A stretch of 17,624 nt of DNA, taken from positions 6,745-24,368 of the forward strand of contig DISD01000054.1 in NCBI GenBank assembly GCA_002435715.1. The letters are read 5' to 3'. The notes under the pieces were generated by a model, which made no database searches, was not told the DNA's origin, and worked only from the letters and a program-made list of their open reading frames with translations. A program made the position numbers and the translations under genes. This stretch comes from Rhodospirillaceae bacterium UBA6219 (GTDB lineage Bacteria; Pseudomonadota; Alphaproteobacteria; Rhodospirillales; Magnetospirillaceae). Below are positions 1 through 7,024 of this stretch, in pieces (position 1 is the first letter of the stretch; each line of letters starts with the position of its first letter).

Positions 1-628
1 TGATCTGCTGGGTGCCGTGATAAAGGCCGGTGGTGTCGCCCAGGCCGACGGTGTTGGCGGTGGCGAACAGACGGAAGCCCGAATGGGGGCGGATGACCCG
101 GTTCTGGTCCAACAGCGTCAGCTTGCCTTCCACTTCCAGCACGCGCTGGATGACGAACATCACGTCGGGACGGCCGGCGTCATATTCGTCGAACACCAGG
201 GCGCAGGGGTGCTGCAACGCCCAAGGCAGGATGCCTTCGCGGAATTCGGTGACCTGCTTGCCGTCCTTCAAGACGATGGCGTCCTTGCCGATCAGGTCGA
301 TACGGCTGACATGGCTGTCCAGGTTGACGCGGATGCACGGCCAGTTCAGGCGCGCCGCCACCTGTTCGATGTGGGTGGACTTGCCGGTGCCGTGATAGCC
401 CTGGACCATGACACGGCGGTTGAAGGCGAAACCGGCCAGGATGGCCAGCGTCGTGTCGCGGTCGAAGCGATAGGCCGGGTCCAGATCGGGGACGTGTTCC
501 GAACCGACGCTGAAAGCGGGCACGCGCAGATCCACGTCGATGCCGAAAACCTCGCGCACGTCGACTTCGATGTCGGGGGTGGCAAGCGGATGGTCGGAAG
601 CGAGCGGGCTGGCAGATTTCGCGTTCAT
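1..628 (-). CDS. cobS: CobS, AAA+ subunit of aerobic cobaltochelatase (partial, 3' end beyond window)
   Basis: CobS is the AAA+ ATPase subunit of the cytoplasmic CobNST cobaltochelatase, which inserts cobalt into hydrogenobyrinic acid a,c-diamide in the aerobic B12 pathway. I translated this frame by hand because it runs off the left edge without a stop. It starts MNAKSASPLASDHPLATPDI and gives about 209 residues, against roughly 330 in the family. Residues 77-85 (GYHGTGKST) are the Walker A motif, residues 144-150 (LVFDEYD) the Walker B motif, and the segment ending FATANTVGLGD matches the AAA+ sensor 1 region (near residue 192). The ATG at 626-628 is the first in frame after the J-domain gene, which ends 40 bp upstream, so the two are probably co-transcribed leftward. 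The partner cobT would be expected just outside the window. The family assignment is very secure. Confidence 0.95.
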   Translation of the reverse strand, partial: MNAKSASPLASDHPLATPDIEVDVREVFGIDVDLRVPAFSVGSEHVPDLDPAYRFDRDTTLAILAGFAFNRRVMVQGYHGTGKSTHIEQVAARLNWPCIRVNLDSHVSRIDLIGKDAIVLKDGKQVTEFREGILPWALQHPCALVFDEYDAGRPDVMFVIQRVLEVEGKLTLLDQNRVIRPHSGFRLFATANTVGLGDTTGLYHGTQQI

Positions 629-668
629 GATGGCAAGTTATTCCCTGTTGGCCGGTTGGTGCCGGCGA

Positions 669-1247
669 TCAATCTTCCGTGGTCAGGCTGTCAAGCAAGG
701 TCTTGTAGGCCTGGTTGATGCGCTTGAAAGCCTCTTCGGCTTCCTTGTCGCCGCCATTGGCATCGGGGTGATGCTTCTTGACCAGCTTCTTGTAGCACGC
801 TTTCAGGGTGGCGACCGAAGGCATTTCCGTCAACCCCAGCACCACCAGGGCTTCTTCTTCCGGGCTGGGTGGGCGGGTGCGGGCCTTGCGCATGTCTTCG
901 GTTTCGAAATCGAACATGCCCAAGGGGTCGTGCACCGAAAAGGTGAAACGCTTGTTGCCGGTCTTGGCCCCCAAGGGCCAGGTCTGGCGCTGCCAGGTGG
1001 TGGAGCGGCGGATCTCGTCTTCGATCTGATCCTCGCTCATACCCTTGTAGAAATCCCACGACGCGTTGTAGGCGCGCACGTGGTCCAGGCAGAACCAGAA
1101 ATATTCGTTCAGATGGTCGCGCGATTTCGGCGCCCGGTATTCGCCTTGCGCCACGCAACCGGGATGGTCGCAAGCCCGCGCCGCCGGCTTGGGCGGTTCG
1201 GGCTGCCAGTTGGTGGACCAGGCGCGTTTGGAAGAGTTCGCTTTCAT
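669..1247 (-). CDS. J-domain (DnaJ-like) protein upstream of cobS
   Basis: A 192-residue protein with its J-domain at the C-terminus (about residues 134-188), not at the N-terminus as in DnaJ. The HPD motif that stimulates Hsp70 ATPase is intact at residues 160-162 (KKHHPDANGG). The N-terminal half has a conserved-looking APKSRD..NEYFWFCLDH block and possible metal ligands C26, C31, C53 and H56. Proteins of this layout sit beside cobS in many alphaproteobacteria, so a role as a DnaK co-chaperone, perhaps for the cobaltochelatase, is inferred from context. I chose the ATG at 1247 because homologues, as I recall them, begin close to the WSTNWQ segment; the frame stays open to another ATG at 1301, which would add 18 residues. 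No strong ribosome binding site decides between them. Confidence 0.85.
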   Translation of the reverse strand: MKANSSKRAWSTNWQPEPPKPAARACDHPGCVAQGEYRAPKSRDHLNEYFWFCLDHVRAYNASWDFYKGMSEDQIEDEIRRSTTWQRQTWPLGAKTGNKRFTFSVHDPLGMFDFETEDMRKARTRPPSPEEEALVVLGLTEMPSVATLKACYKKLVKKHHPDANGGDKEAEEAFKRINQAYKTLLDSLTTED

Positions 1248-1400
1248 CGTCCCATAATGCTGATCGCCAGCGTCAGAGGCAAGGCGACGATCCGACGACA
1301 TCCGCTTTCACCGCCGCAATGAAATATCCATGAAAAAAATGCGTGAATGCGCACAGATCGAAAGCGATAACACCTTTTCAGAAATATTACCTTATGGTTA

Positions 1401-1421
1401 GATTTCCTAATCGGGGAAATC
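1401..1421. promoter_or_regulatory. Inverted repeat upstream of chemoreceptor 1
   Basis: A perfect 7-bp inverted repeat, GATTTCC (1401-1407) and GGAAATC (1415-1421), with a 7-nt spacer. It lies in the AT-rich stretch of about 165 bp before the chemoreceptor start at 1485, in contrast to the GC-rich genes around it. The layout fits an operator or a small leader hairpin. I cannot name a cognate regulator. Confidence 0.45.
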
Positions 1422-1439
1422 AATCCGCAATAATATCAG

Positions 1440-1457
1440 GTATTCAGAATACGCGTA
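1440..1457. promoter_or_regulatory. Overlapping palindromes just upstream of chemoreceptor 1
   Basis: GTATTC-A-GAATAC (1440-1452) is a perfect dyad with a single central base. It overlaps a second perfect palindrome, TACGCGTA (1450-1457). The pair ends 27 bp before the ATG at 1485, so a bound protein there would overlap the transcription start or the ribosome binding region. A regulatory role is inferred from position and symmetry only. Confidence 0.45.
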
Positions 1458-1484
1458 CCAAAAAGTGTAGATTGGGGAAAGATC

Positions 1485-3167
1485 ATGACATTGAAGAACA
1501 TATCGATCAGCCAAAGAATTTGGGCCCCTGTGTTGCTGCTCATCACCGCCTTTCTTCTGCTGGGTATTTACAGCGTCAAGATGCTGTCCTCGGCTGTCAT
1601 GGAAGAACATCAGGCCAAGGTGAAAAGCATCGTTGAAACCGCCAGCAACATCCTGCAGCGCTATCGTCAAGACATCGACAGCGGCAAACTCAGCTTGGAA
1701 CAGGGCCGCCGAGAAGCGTTCACCGCGCTGAGCGGCATGCGCTATGACGGTGGCGAATATGTCTTCGCCTTTGACGAGAACGCCATCACCGTCGTCCATC
1801 CCAATGCGGAACTGGTCGGAAAAAGCCTGTCCGAGTTGAAGGACGTCAACGGTGTCTACATCATTCGCGAACTGGTCAAGGCGGCACGGGCCGGTGGTGG
1901 CGCGGTCAGCTATGTCTGGCCACGTGCCGGGTCGGATAAGCCGGTGGGTAAAATTTCCTATGCCGTCCTGGTCCCCGGCTGGAACTTCATGGTCGGTTCG
2001 GGCGTCTATGTCGACGACGTCGATGCCATGAGCAAGCGCTTGGCCACGGAACTGGGGACTGTCGCCGGCATCGCCGTGCTGATCGCCCTGGCCTTGGCCA
2101 TTTTGGCCATCCGTTCGGTGGTCAAGCCGTTGGCGACCTTGAACACCCGCATGCAGAGTCTGGCCACCGGCGATTTGGAAGCCGAGGTCACCGGCCAGGA
2201 CCGGGGTGACGAAATCGGCATCATGGCCAAGACCCTGTTGGTGTTCCGCGACAACGCCCGCGACAAGGTCCGCCTGGAAGCGGAACAAGTCGAGGCCGCC
2301 CAACGCGCCGAGGCAGAGCGTGCCGCCGCCATGGCCCAGGTGGCCGACCGCTTCGAATCCAGCGTCGGCGACATCGTCTCCGCCGTGGTCACCGCGTCCA
2401 CCAATTTGCGCGACATCGCCCAGACCATCCGCGAAAAGGCCGATATCGGCAACCAAAGCACCACCCAGGCCAGTTCGGCCGCCGACGAGGCCTCGGCCAA
2501 CGTGCAGACGGTGGCAGCCGCCAGCGAGGAATTGTCGGCGGCTATCGCTGAAATCGGCCAACAGGTCGCCCGTTCCGCCGACATCAGCGATTCGGCGGTC
2601 AACGAGGCCAATCGCGCCAACGAAATGGTCCAAGGCCTGGCCCAAGCCGCCGGCCGCATCGGTGAAGTGGTGAAATTGATCAACGACATCGCCAGCCAGA
2701 CCAACCTGCTGGCACTGAATGCCACCATCGAGGCGGCGCGGGCCGGCGACGCCGGCAAGGGCTTCGCCGTGGTCGCCAACGAGGTCAAGGCCCTGGCCAA
2801 CCAGACCGCCAAAGCCACCGAGGAAATCGGCAGCCAAATCGCCGGCATTCAGAACGAGACCCGGGCCACGGTGGAGTCGATCGAAGGCATGGGCAAGACC
2901 ATCGGCGACATCAACCAGGTGTCCAGCGCCATCGCCGCCGCGGTCGAGGAACAGAACGCCGCCACCCAGGAAATCAGCCGCAACGTGCAATTGGCGGCGG
3001 AAGGCACCAACGGCGTTTCCCACAACATCGCCACCGTGCGTGAAGTGGCGGGCGAAACCGCCCATGCCGCCGAAGGCCTGCTGTCGGCGGCGGAATTGCT
3101 GGGCGGCCAAAGCGAAAGGCTGCGCACCGAGGTGCAGAACTTCCTGAACACGGTCCGTGCCGCCTGA
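1485..3167 (+). CDS. Methyl-accepting chemotaxis protein with single Cache domain (chemoreceptor 1)
   Basis: A 560-residue inner-membrane chemoreceptor that would pass ligand signals to CheA/CheW. Domains in order: TM1 (about 12-32); periplasmic sensor (33-190) whose core GGEYVFAFD...VVHPN...GKS...VPGW.F.VGSGVYVDD is typical of the single-Cache family that often binds small organic acids; TM2 (about 191-210); HAMP (211-262); cytoplasmic signalling helices with the hairpin tip near residues 396-435 (INDIASQTNLLALNATIEAA). It ends NFLNTVRAA with no CheR/CheB tethering pentapeptide. The ATG at 1485 has a GGGGAAA ribosome binding site just upstream. It is transcribed away from the J-domain/cobS pair and towards bolA. 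The AT-rich upstream region carries two dyads. The ligand is unknown. Confidence 0.95.
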   Translation: MTLKNISISQRIWAPVLLLITAFLLLGIYSVKMLSSAVMEEHQAKVKSIVETASNILQRYRQDIDSGKLSLEQGRREAFTALSGMRYDGGEYVFAFDENAITVVHPNAELVGKSLSELKDVNGVYIIRELVKAARAGGGAVSYVWPRAGSDKPVGKISYAVLVPGWNFMVGSGVYVDDVDAMSKRLATELGTVAGIAVLIALALAILAIRSVVKPLATLNTRMQSLATGDLEAEVTGQDRGDEIGIMAKTLLVFRDNARDKVRLEAEQVEAAQRAEAERAAAMAQVADRFESSVGDIVSAVVTASTNLRDIAQTIREKADIGNQSTTQASSAADEASANVQTVAAASEELSAAIAEIGQQVARSADISDSAVNEANRANEMVQGLAQAAGRIGEVVKLINDIASQTNLLALNATIEAARAGDAGKGFAVVANEVKALANQTAKATEEIGSQIAGIQNETRATVESIEGMGKTIGDINQVSSAIAAAVEEQNAATQEISRNVQLAAEGTNGVSHNIATVREVAGETAHAAEGLLSAAELLGGQSERLRTEVQNFLNTVRAA

Positions 3168-3179
3168 CGCGTTGCAACC

Positions 3180-3225
3180 AAGCCAGGACTTGACGGGACG
3201 GCAAAGCCACCCCAAGTCCTGGCTT
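3180..3225 (+). terminator. Long perfect stem-loop between chemoreceptor 1 and bolA
   Basis: AAGCCAGGACTTG (3180-3192) pairs perfectly with CAAGTCCTGGCTT (3213-3225), a 13-bp stem around a 20-nt loop that itself holds a small GGC-AAA-GCC hairpin. It begins 12 bp after the chemoreceptor stop and ends 24 bp before the bolA ATG. No T-run follows, so it is not a textbook intrinsic terminator. It may terminate, protect the upstream mRNA's 3' end, or form part of the bolA leader. Confidence 0.6.
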
Positions 3226-3249
3226 CGGATTTACGCCAAAGGAGTTTCC

Positions 3250-3540
3250 ATGTCGGTGCGCGCCGCTATCGAAAGCAAGTTGACCGCCGGGCTGTCCCCC
3301 CAGCATTTGGAAATCGTCGACGATTCCCATCGTCATGCCGGCCATGCCCATCGCATGACCGAACCCGGCCACGCCGGTGACGGCGGTGAAACCCATTTCA
3401 AGGTCGCCGTGGTGTCGGCCGCCTTCACCGGAAAGTCCCGCGTCGAGCGCCACCGCATGGTGAACGCCCTGCTGGCCGACGAACTGGCCGGACCCGTCCA
3501 TGCCCTGCAATTGGTGACCAAGACCCCGGAAGAGGCTTAA
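3250..3540 (+). CDS. bolA: BolA family protein
   Basis: A 96-residue cytoplasmic protein of the BolA family. BolA proteins pair with monothiol glutaredoxins through [2Fe-2S] clusters and take part in iron-sulfur trafficking and stress or morphology control. Visible family features are IVDDSHRHAGH (residues 22-32, with candidate cluster-ligand histidines), ETHFKVAVVSAAFTGKSRVERHRMV (47-71) and a C-terminal ELAGPVHALQL. A His/Gly-rich loop (32-46) separates the first two blocks. The ATG at 3250 is fixed by a strong AAAGGAG site at 3238-3244; an in-frame ATG-led extension from 3157 overlaps the chemoreceptor and is rejected. The stop overlaps the stop of the convergent hemerythrin gene. In many alphaproteobacteria bolA lies next to the J-domain/cobS pair; here a chemoreceptor gene sits between them. 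Confidence 0.95.
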   Translation: MSVRAAIESKLTAGLSPQHLEIVDDSHRHAGHAHRMTEPGHAGDGGETHFKVAVVSAAFTGKSRVERHRMVNALLADELAGPVHALQLVTKTPEEA

Positions 3541-4106
3541 CCGCCGATCCCCCACGGAGCCGGGGCCAGGGCGACGATGCGGCTGTAAAGACTGCGCATT
3601 TCCTCGCGCGCGTCCTCGGAAAACAGCGGATCGCGATTGTCGGCGAAGGCGTCGTCCAGGGCCTTCCAATCCTCGACCCCCAGTTCCTTGGCGGCCAAGG
3701 GCAAGATGATGCTTTCTTCCTTGTGCATGTGGCCCATGCTCATCTCGGCATAGGTCACCAGCATGTCGGCCAAAGCCCTGTCGGCGCCCGGGACGCCCTT
3801 GTCCAGTTCGGCCAGGGCGGCACGCAGACGAACGATTTCTTCCGGCCCCTCGTGATGCTCACGCTCCAACTGCGACAAGGTCTCTTCCGCCACCGACGAC
3901 ACCCGACGCAACGCCTTGAACAGGTACTCGTTTTCCTTGGGGTGATGGAAACGTTCGGGAAAGGCGTCGATATAGTCGATGATGGCGCCCAGCAACGTGG
4001 TGTCGAAACGCTGGCCATCACGCATGGCAAAGCCGACACTGCGCAGGACATGCAGAACACGGTACAGGTTCCGGTGTTCAGACTTGATGATTTGCAAGGC
4101 GCCCAT
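3537..4106 (-). CDS. Hemerythrin/HHE-domain protein
   Basis: A 189-residue soluble, all-helical protein with the hemerythrin HHE cation-binding fold. Likely iron ligands are H11 (SEHRNLY), H54/H55 with E58 (HHPKENEYLF), H84/H85 (EREHHEGPEE), and H126/H128 with E130 (GHMHKEE). Such proteins bind a di-iron centre and sense or handle O2, NO or oxidative damage; which applies here is not shown. I use the ATG at 4106 (MGALQIIKSEH). A longer frame reaches 4157, but it would start upstream of the best -10 element (4144-4149). The stop codon overlaps the convergent bolA stop within the sequence TTAA. The gene is divergent from the Old Yellow Enzyme gene, which hints at shared redox or stress control. 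Confidence 0.88.
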   Translation of the reverse strand: MGALQIIKSEHRNLYRVLHVLRSVGFAMRDGQRFDTTLLGAIIDYIDAFPERFHHPKENEYLFKALRRVSSVAEETLSQLEREHHEGPEEIVRLRAALAELDKGVPGADRALADMLVTYAEMSMGHMHKEESIILPLAAKELGVEDWKALDDAFADNRDPLFSEDAREEMRSLYSRIVALAPAPWGIGG

Positions 4107-4123
4107 GGACCGTATTCCAAGCT

Positions 4124-4170
4124 TTGTGAGTGTTTGAACAAAGATTATAATACACATTAATGTCGGTCAA
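4124..4170. promoter_or_regulatory. Overlapping divergent promoters sharing one symmetric -10 element
   Basis: The octamer ATTATAAT (4144-4151) reads TATAAT on both strands. Rightward, TTGTGA (4124-4129), a 16-bp spacer and TATAAT (4146-4151) would serve the Old Yellow Enzyme gene. Leftward, TTGACC (4170-4165), a 15-bp spacer and TATAAT (4149-4144) would serve the hemerythrin gene. The palindrome ACATTAATGT (4154-4163) lies near the rightward start site and inside the leftward spacer. An outer inverted repeat, ATACAC (4150-4155) and GTGTAT (4180-4185), brackets this region. Mutual exclusion of the two polymerases and control by one regulator are inferred. Confidence 0.6.
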
Positions 4171-4202
4171 CGATTCAAAGTGTATCACAACGGAGAAGCC
4201 CC

Positions 4203-5282
4203 GTGACCCATCCCTTGTTTCAAAAATTCCGCCTGGGCCAGCTTGAGCTGGCCAACCGCGTGGTGATGGCGCCCCTGACCCGCAACCGGGCCGAGCCCGG
4301 CAACGTCGCCGCCCGCATGACCGCAGAATATTACGCCCAACGGGCCAGCGCCGGCCTGATCGTCGCCGAAGGCTCGCAGGTCAGCCCCATGGGCCAGGGC
4401 TATCTGGCCACGCCCGGCATCCACAGCCCCGAACAGGTGGCGGCGTGGAAGGTGGTGACCGACGCGGTGCACCAAGCCGGCGGCCGTATCTTCCTGCAGC
4501 TGTGGCATGTGGGCCGGGTGTCGCACACCTCGCTGCTGCCTGGGGGCGCCGCGCCCTTGGCGCCATCGGCGGTCACCGCCAACACCAAGACCTATCTGGG
4601 TCAGGGGTTCGAAGCGGTGTCGACGCCGCGCGCCCTGGAATTGTCGGAAATCCCCGGCATCGTCGACGATTTCCGCAAAGGCGCGGCCAATGCCCGCGCC
4701 GCCGGTTTCGACGGTGTCGAAATCCACGCCGCCAACGGCTATCTGATCGACCAGTTCATGAAGGACGGCGCCAACAAGCGCGACGATGCCTATGGCGGTT
4801 CCATCGACAACCGCACCCGCCTGCTGGCCGAAGTGGCCAGCGCCGTCTGCGCCGAAATCGGTCGTGACCGCGTCGGCGTGCGTCTGTCGCCCGCCGGCCC
4901 CATCAACGATTGCGCCGACAGCGCCCCCCAGGCCCTGTTCGAGCTGGCGGTCGACAAGCTGGAAGCCGTCGGTCCGGTCTATATCCACATGATCGAAGGC
5001 ATCACCGGCCAGACCCGCACCACTGATCCGGCGGTGGATTTCGCCGCCCTGAAGAAGCGTTATTCCGGTGTCTACATGGCCAACAACTGCCTGGATGGCG
5101 AAGCCGCCCAGGTGGCTATCACCGATGGCCGCGCCGATCTGGTGTCGTTCGGCCGGGCTTTCATTTCCAACCCCGACCTGGTGCGCCGTCTGCAAAGCGG
5201 AGCCGAACTGGCCCCCCTGAACCGCGAGACCTTGTATGGCGGCGGCGCCCAGGGCTATACCGATTATCCGGTCTTGCCCTAA
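4203..5282 (+). CDS. Old Yellow Enzyme family alkene reductase (NemA-like)
   Basis: A 359-residue FMN-dependent TIM-barrel oxidoreductase of the Old Yellow Enzyme family, the size of E. coli NemA. These soluble enzymes use NAD(P)H to reduce activated C=C bonds, nitro compounds and nitrate esters. Visible motifs: APLTRNRA (residues 23-30, FMN contact near T26), FLQLWHVGR (97-105), the substrate-binding H175-x-x-N178 with Y180 (HAANGYL), and the C-terminal YGGGAQGYTDYP typical of the NemA branch. The start is GTG at 4203 with GGAG at 4192-4195. The stop overlaps the convergent chemoreceptor 2 stop by 4 bp. Divergence from a hemerythrin gene suggests a response to reactive electrophiles or to nitrosative or oxidative stress. 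The physiological substrate is unknown. Confidence 0.93.
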   Translation: MTHPLFQKFRLGQLELANRVVMAPLTRNRAEPGNVAARMTAEYYAQRASAGLIVAEGSQVSPMGQGYLATPGIHSPEQVAAWKVVTDAVHQAGGRIFLQLWHVGRVSHTSLLPGGAAPLAPSAVTANTKTYLGQGFEAVSTPRALELSEIPGIVDDFRKGAANARAAGFDGVEIHAANGYLIDQFMKDGANKRDDAYGGSIDNRTRLLAEVASAVCAEIGRDRVGVRLSPAGPINDCADSAPQALFELAVDKLEAVGPVYIHMIEGITGQTRTTDPAVDFAALKKRYSGVYMANNCLDGEAAQVAITDGRADLVSFGRAFISNPDLVRRLQSGAELAPLNRETLYGGGAQGYTDYPVLP

Positions 5283-6937
5283 GCGGCTCTGACCGTCGAA
5301 AGGAAGCCGTCGACGGCCTCGCCCAGCACTTGCGAATGGGCGTTCAGGTCGTTGGCGGCGACCAGCACCGTTTCGGCGGCATGGGCGTTGGTTTCGGTGG
5401 CGTGGCTGACCTCGGTGATGCTGTCGCTGACCGATTGCGCGCTGCCGGCGACCCGTTCCAGGGAATTGGCGATTTCCGCCGTGGCGGCCTCTTGTTCTTC
5501 CACCGCCGCGGCGATGCCTTGCGAAATGCCGTCGATGGCACGGATGGTCTGACCGATGCCGCCGATGGCGCCGACCACCGCCCCGGCCGCATGGCGGATC
5601 TGTTCGATCTGGGCGGCGATGTCGGCAGTGGCCCGGGTGGTCTGGTTGGCCAGGTTCTTCACCTCGCCGGCGACCACGGCAAAGCCCTTGCCGGCCTCGC
5701 CGGCGCGGGCCGCCTCGATGGTGGCGTTCAGCGCCAACAGGTTGGTCTGGCCGGCGATCTCGTTGATCAAGGTGACCACTTGGCCGATATGCTTGGCCAC
5801 TTCCGCCAATTGGTCGGCGCTGCTCATGGCGCTTTCCACTTCCGCCACGGCGGTACGGCTGGTATCGGCCGACAGGGTCACCTGACGGGCGATCTCGCGG
5901 ATCGAAGCCGCCAGTTCCTCGGTGGCGGTGGCGACGTTTTGCACCCCGGCGGAAGCCTGTTCCGACGATTGCGCCACACTGACCGCATGGGTGCCGGCCC
6001 GGGCCGCCCCGTCATTCATCTTGGTGGCCGCCCCGCGTAAGGTGGTGGCCGAGGCGAAGACCTGGCTCACCACGCCGGCGACCCGGTCTTCGAACACCTT
6101 GGCCATGTCGCGGAGCGCCTGGGTGCGTTCGGCGTCGGCGTGAAGTTTCGCCGCCTCCTGCTCCTGGCGCATCTTTTCCAGCCCCAGGGCGTTTTCCTTG
6201 AACACCGCCATCGCCTGGGCCATGGCGCCCACTTCATCGGAACGCCGCCAAGCCGGAATGTCGACGAACAATTGCCCCTGGGCCAGGGCGTTCATGGCGT
6301 TGGTCATCTGCTTCAGCGGCCCGACGATGGAGCGGGTCAGCAGCATGGCGAACAAGAATCCCGCCGCCAACGCCACCACGGTGGCCACCAGCACCACGTC
6401 GCGCCCCCCATGCGACACCGCTTCGGCCCGCTGACCGACCTGCAGGGCCTGATCATGATATTGGCCGCCGATTTCCGCCACCAATTGGGTCGAACGCCGC
6501 CCCAGATCCAGCATCGAGGCATAGGTCGCGTCGGTCATGGCGCCGGTCTTGCCGATTTCCGCCACCAAATCGGCCATCCCGGCCCGGTATTGGACGAAAA
6601 CACCGGCCAATTCCGCCAGTCGGGTGTCGTTGTGATCCAGACGGACCAAAGCCGCCACCGAAGCGCTCAGCGCTTGGTCGGCCGCCTGTAATTCGGCGCC
6701 GGTCTGGGCCGTGGTCACCAGCGAATATTCCCGCAGCGCGCGACGCAGAACCAGGAAGTCGCGCTCCACCTGCTTGGCGGCCAATTCCGCCTGATGGATG
6801 TCGCCCAGCCGATCCAGATTGTCGTCGATACGGGTCATGCCGGTGATGGCGGCAAAGGCCAAACCGACGACGATCAACAAGACGACGGCGAAACCGCCGG
6901 CCAGACGCCGGCCGATGGACAAGGAAGACAGCAGCAT
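5279..6937 (-). CDS. Methyl-accepting chemotaxis protein with helical periplasmic domain (chemoreceptor 2)
   Basis: A 552-residue chemoreceptor. Layout: TM1 (about 13-33); a wholly helical periplasmic region (34-179) with no Cache signature, resembling four-helix-bundle or helical bimodular sensors (VERDFLVLRRALREY is typical of such helices); TM2 (180-201); HAMP (202-255); signalling helices with the tip at about 386-425 (INEIAGQTNLLALNATIEAA). It ends GFLSTVRAA, nearly the same tail as chemoreceptor 1, without a CheR/CheB pentapeptide. The ATG at 6937 has a G-rich stretch (GGGGGTG) upstream. It lies 87 bp after the chorismate mutase gene on the same strand, and a small hairpin between them suggests a separate unit. 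Ligand unknown. Confidence 0.94.
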   Translation of the reverse strand: MLLSSLSIGRRLAGGFAVVLLIVVGLAFAAITGMTRIDDNLDRLGDIHQAELAAKQVERDFLVLRRALREYSLVTTAQTGAELQAADQALSASVAALVRLDHNDTRLAELAGVFVQYRAGMADLVAEIGKTGAMTDATYASMLDLGRRSTQLVAEIGGQYHDQALQVGQRAEAVSHGGRDVVLVATVVALAAGFLFAMLLTRSIVGPLKQMTNAMNALAQGQLFVDIPAWRRSDEVGAMAQAMAVFKENALGLEKMRQEQEAAKLHADAERTQALRDMAKVFEDRVAGVVSQVFASATTLRGAATKMNDGAARAGTHAVSVAQSSEQASAGVQNVATATEELAASIREIARQVTLSADTSRTAVAEVESAMSSADQLAEVAKHIGQVVTLINEIAGQTNLLALNATIEAARAGEAGKGFAVVAGEVKNLANQTTRATADIAAQIEQIRHAAGAVVGAIGGIGQTIRAIDGISQGIAAAVEEQEAATAEIANSLERVAGSAQSVSDSITEVSHATETNAHAAETVLVAANDLNAHSQVLGEAVDGFLSTVRAA

Positions 6938-6955
6938 GACACCCCCACAGTGACA

Positions 6956-6971
6956 CGACCAAAAGCGGTCG
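6956..6971 (-). terminator. Small hairpin after the chorismate mutase gene
   Basis: CGACC (6956-6960) and GGTCG (6967-6971) form a 5-bp stem around a 6-nt loop in the 87-bp space between the chorismate mutase stop and chemoreceptor 2. The stem is short and has no T-run after it on the minus strand, so a terminator role is only tentative. Confidence 0.25.
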
Positions 6972-7024
6972 GACTCTACGGGCGGACACCCCAGCGCAAC
7001 AGTGAAGGTTGATGGACTCTTCGG

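Noticed and set aside
1343..1636. 97-residue plus-strand open frame before chemoreceptor 1
   Set aside because: It overlaps the receptor N-terminus in another frame, has no good ribosome binding site and crosses the AT-rich control region.
1407..3215. 602-residue open frame on the minus strand
   Set aside because: It lies antisense to chemoreceptor 1, whose domains are all recognisable. The Gly/His/Asp-rich translation is typical of the reverse frame of a GC-rich gene.
4107..4157. 17-residue N-terminal extension of the hemerythrin protein
   Set aside because: The upstream ATG would lie before the best leftward -10 element, and the extension (MCIIIFVQ...) does not belong to the HHE fold.
4185..5195. 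336-residue minus-strand open frame
   Set aside because: It is antisense to the Old Yellow Enzyme gene, has no family motif and shows the low-complexity composition of a shadow frame.
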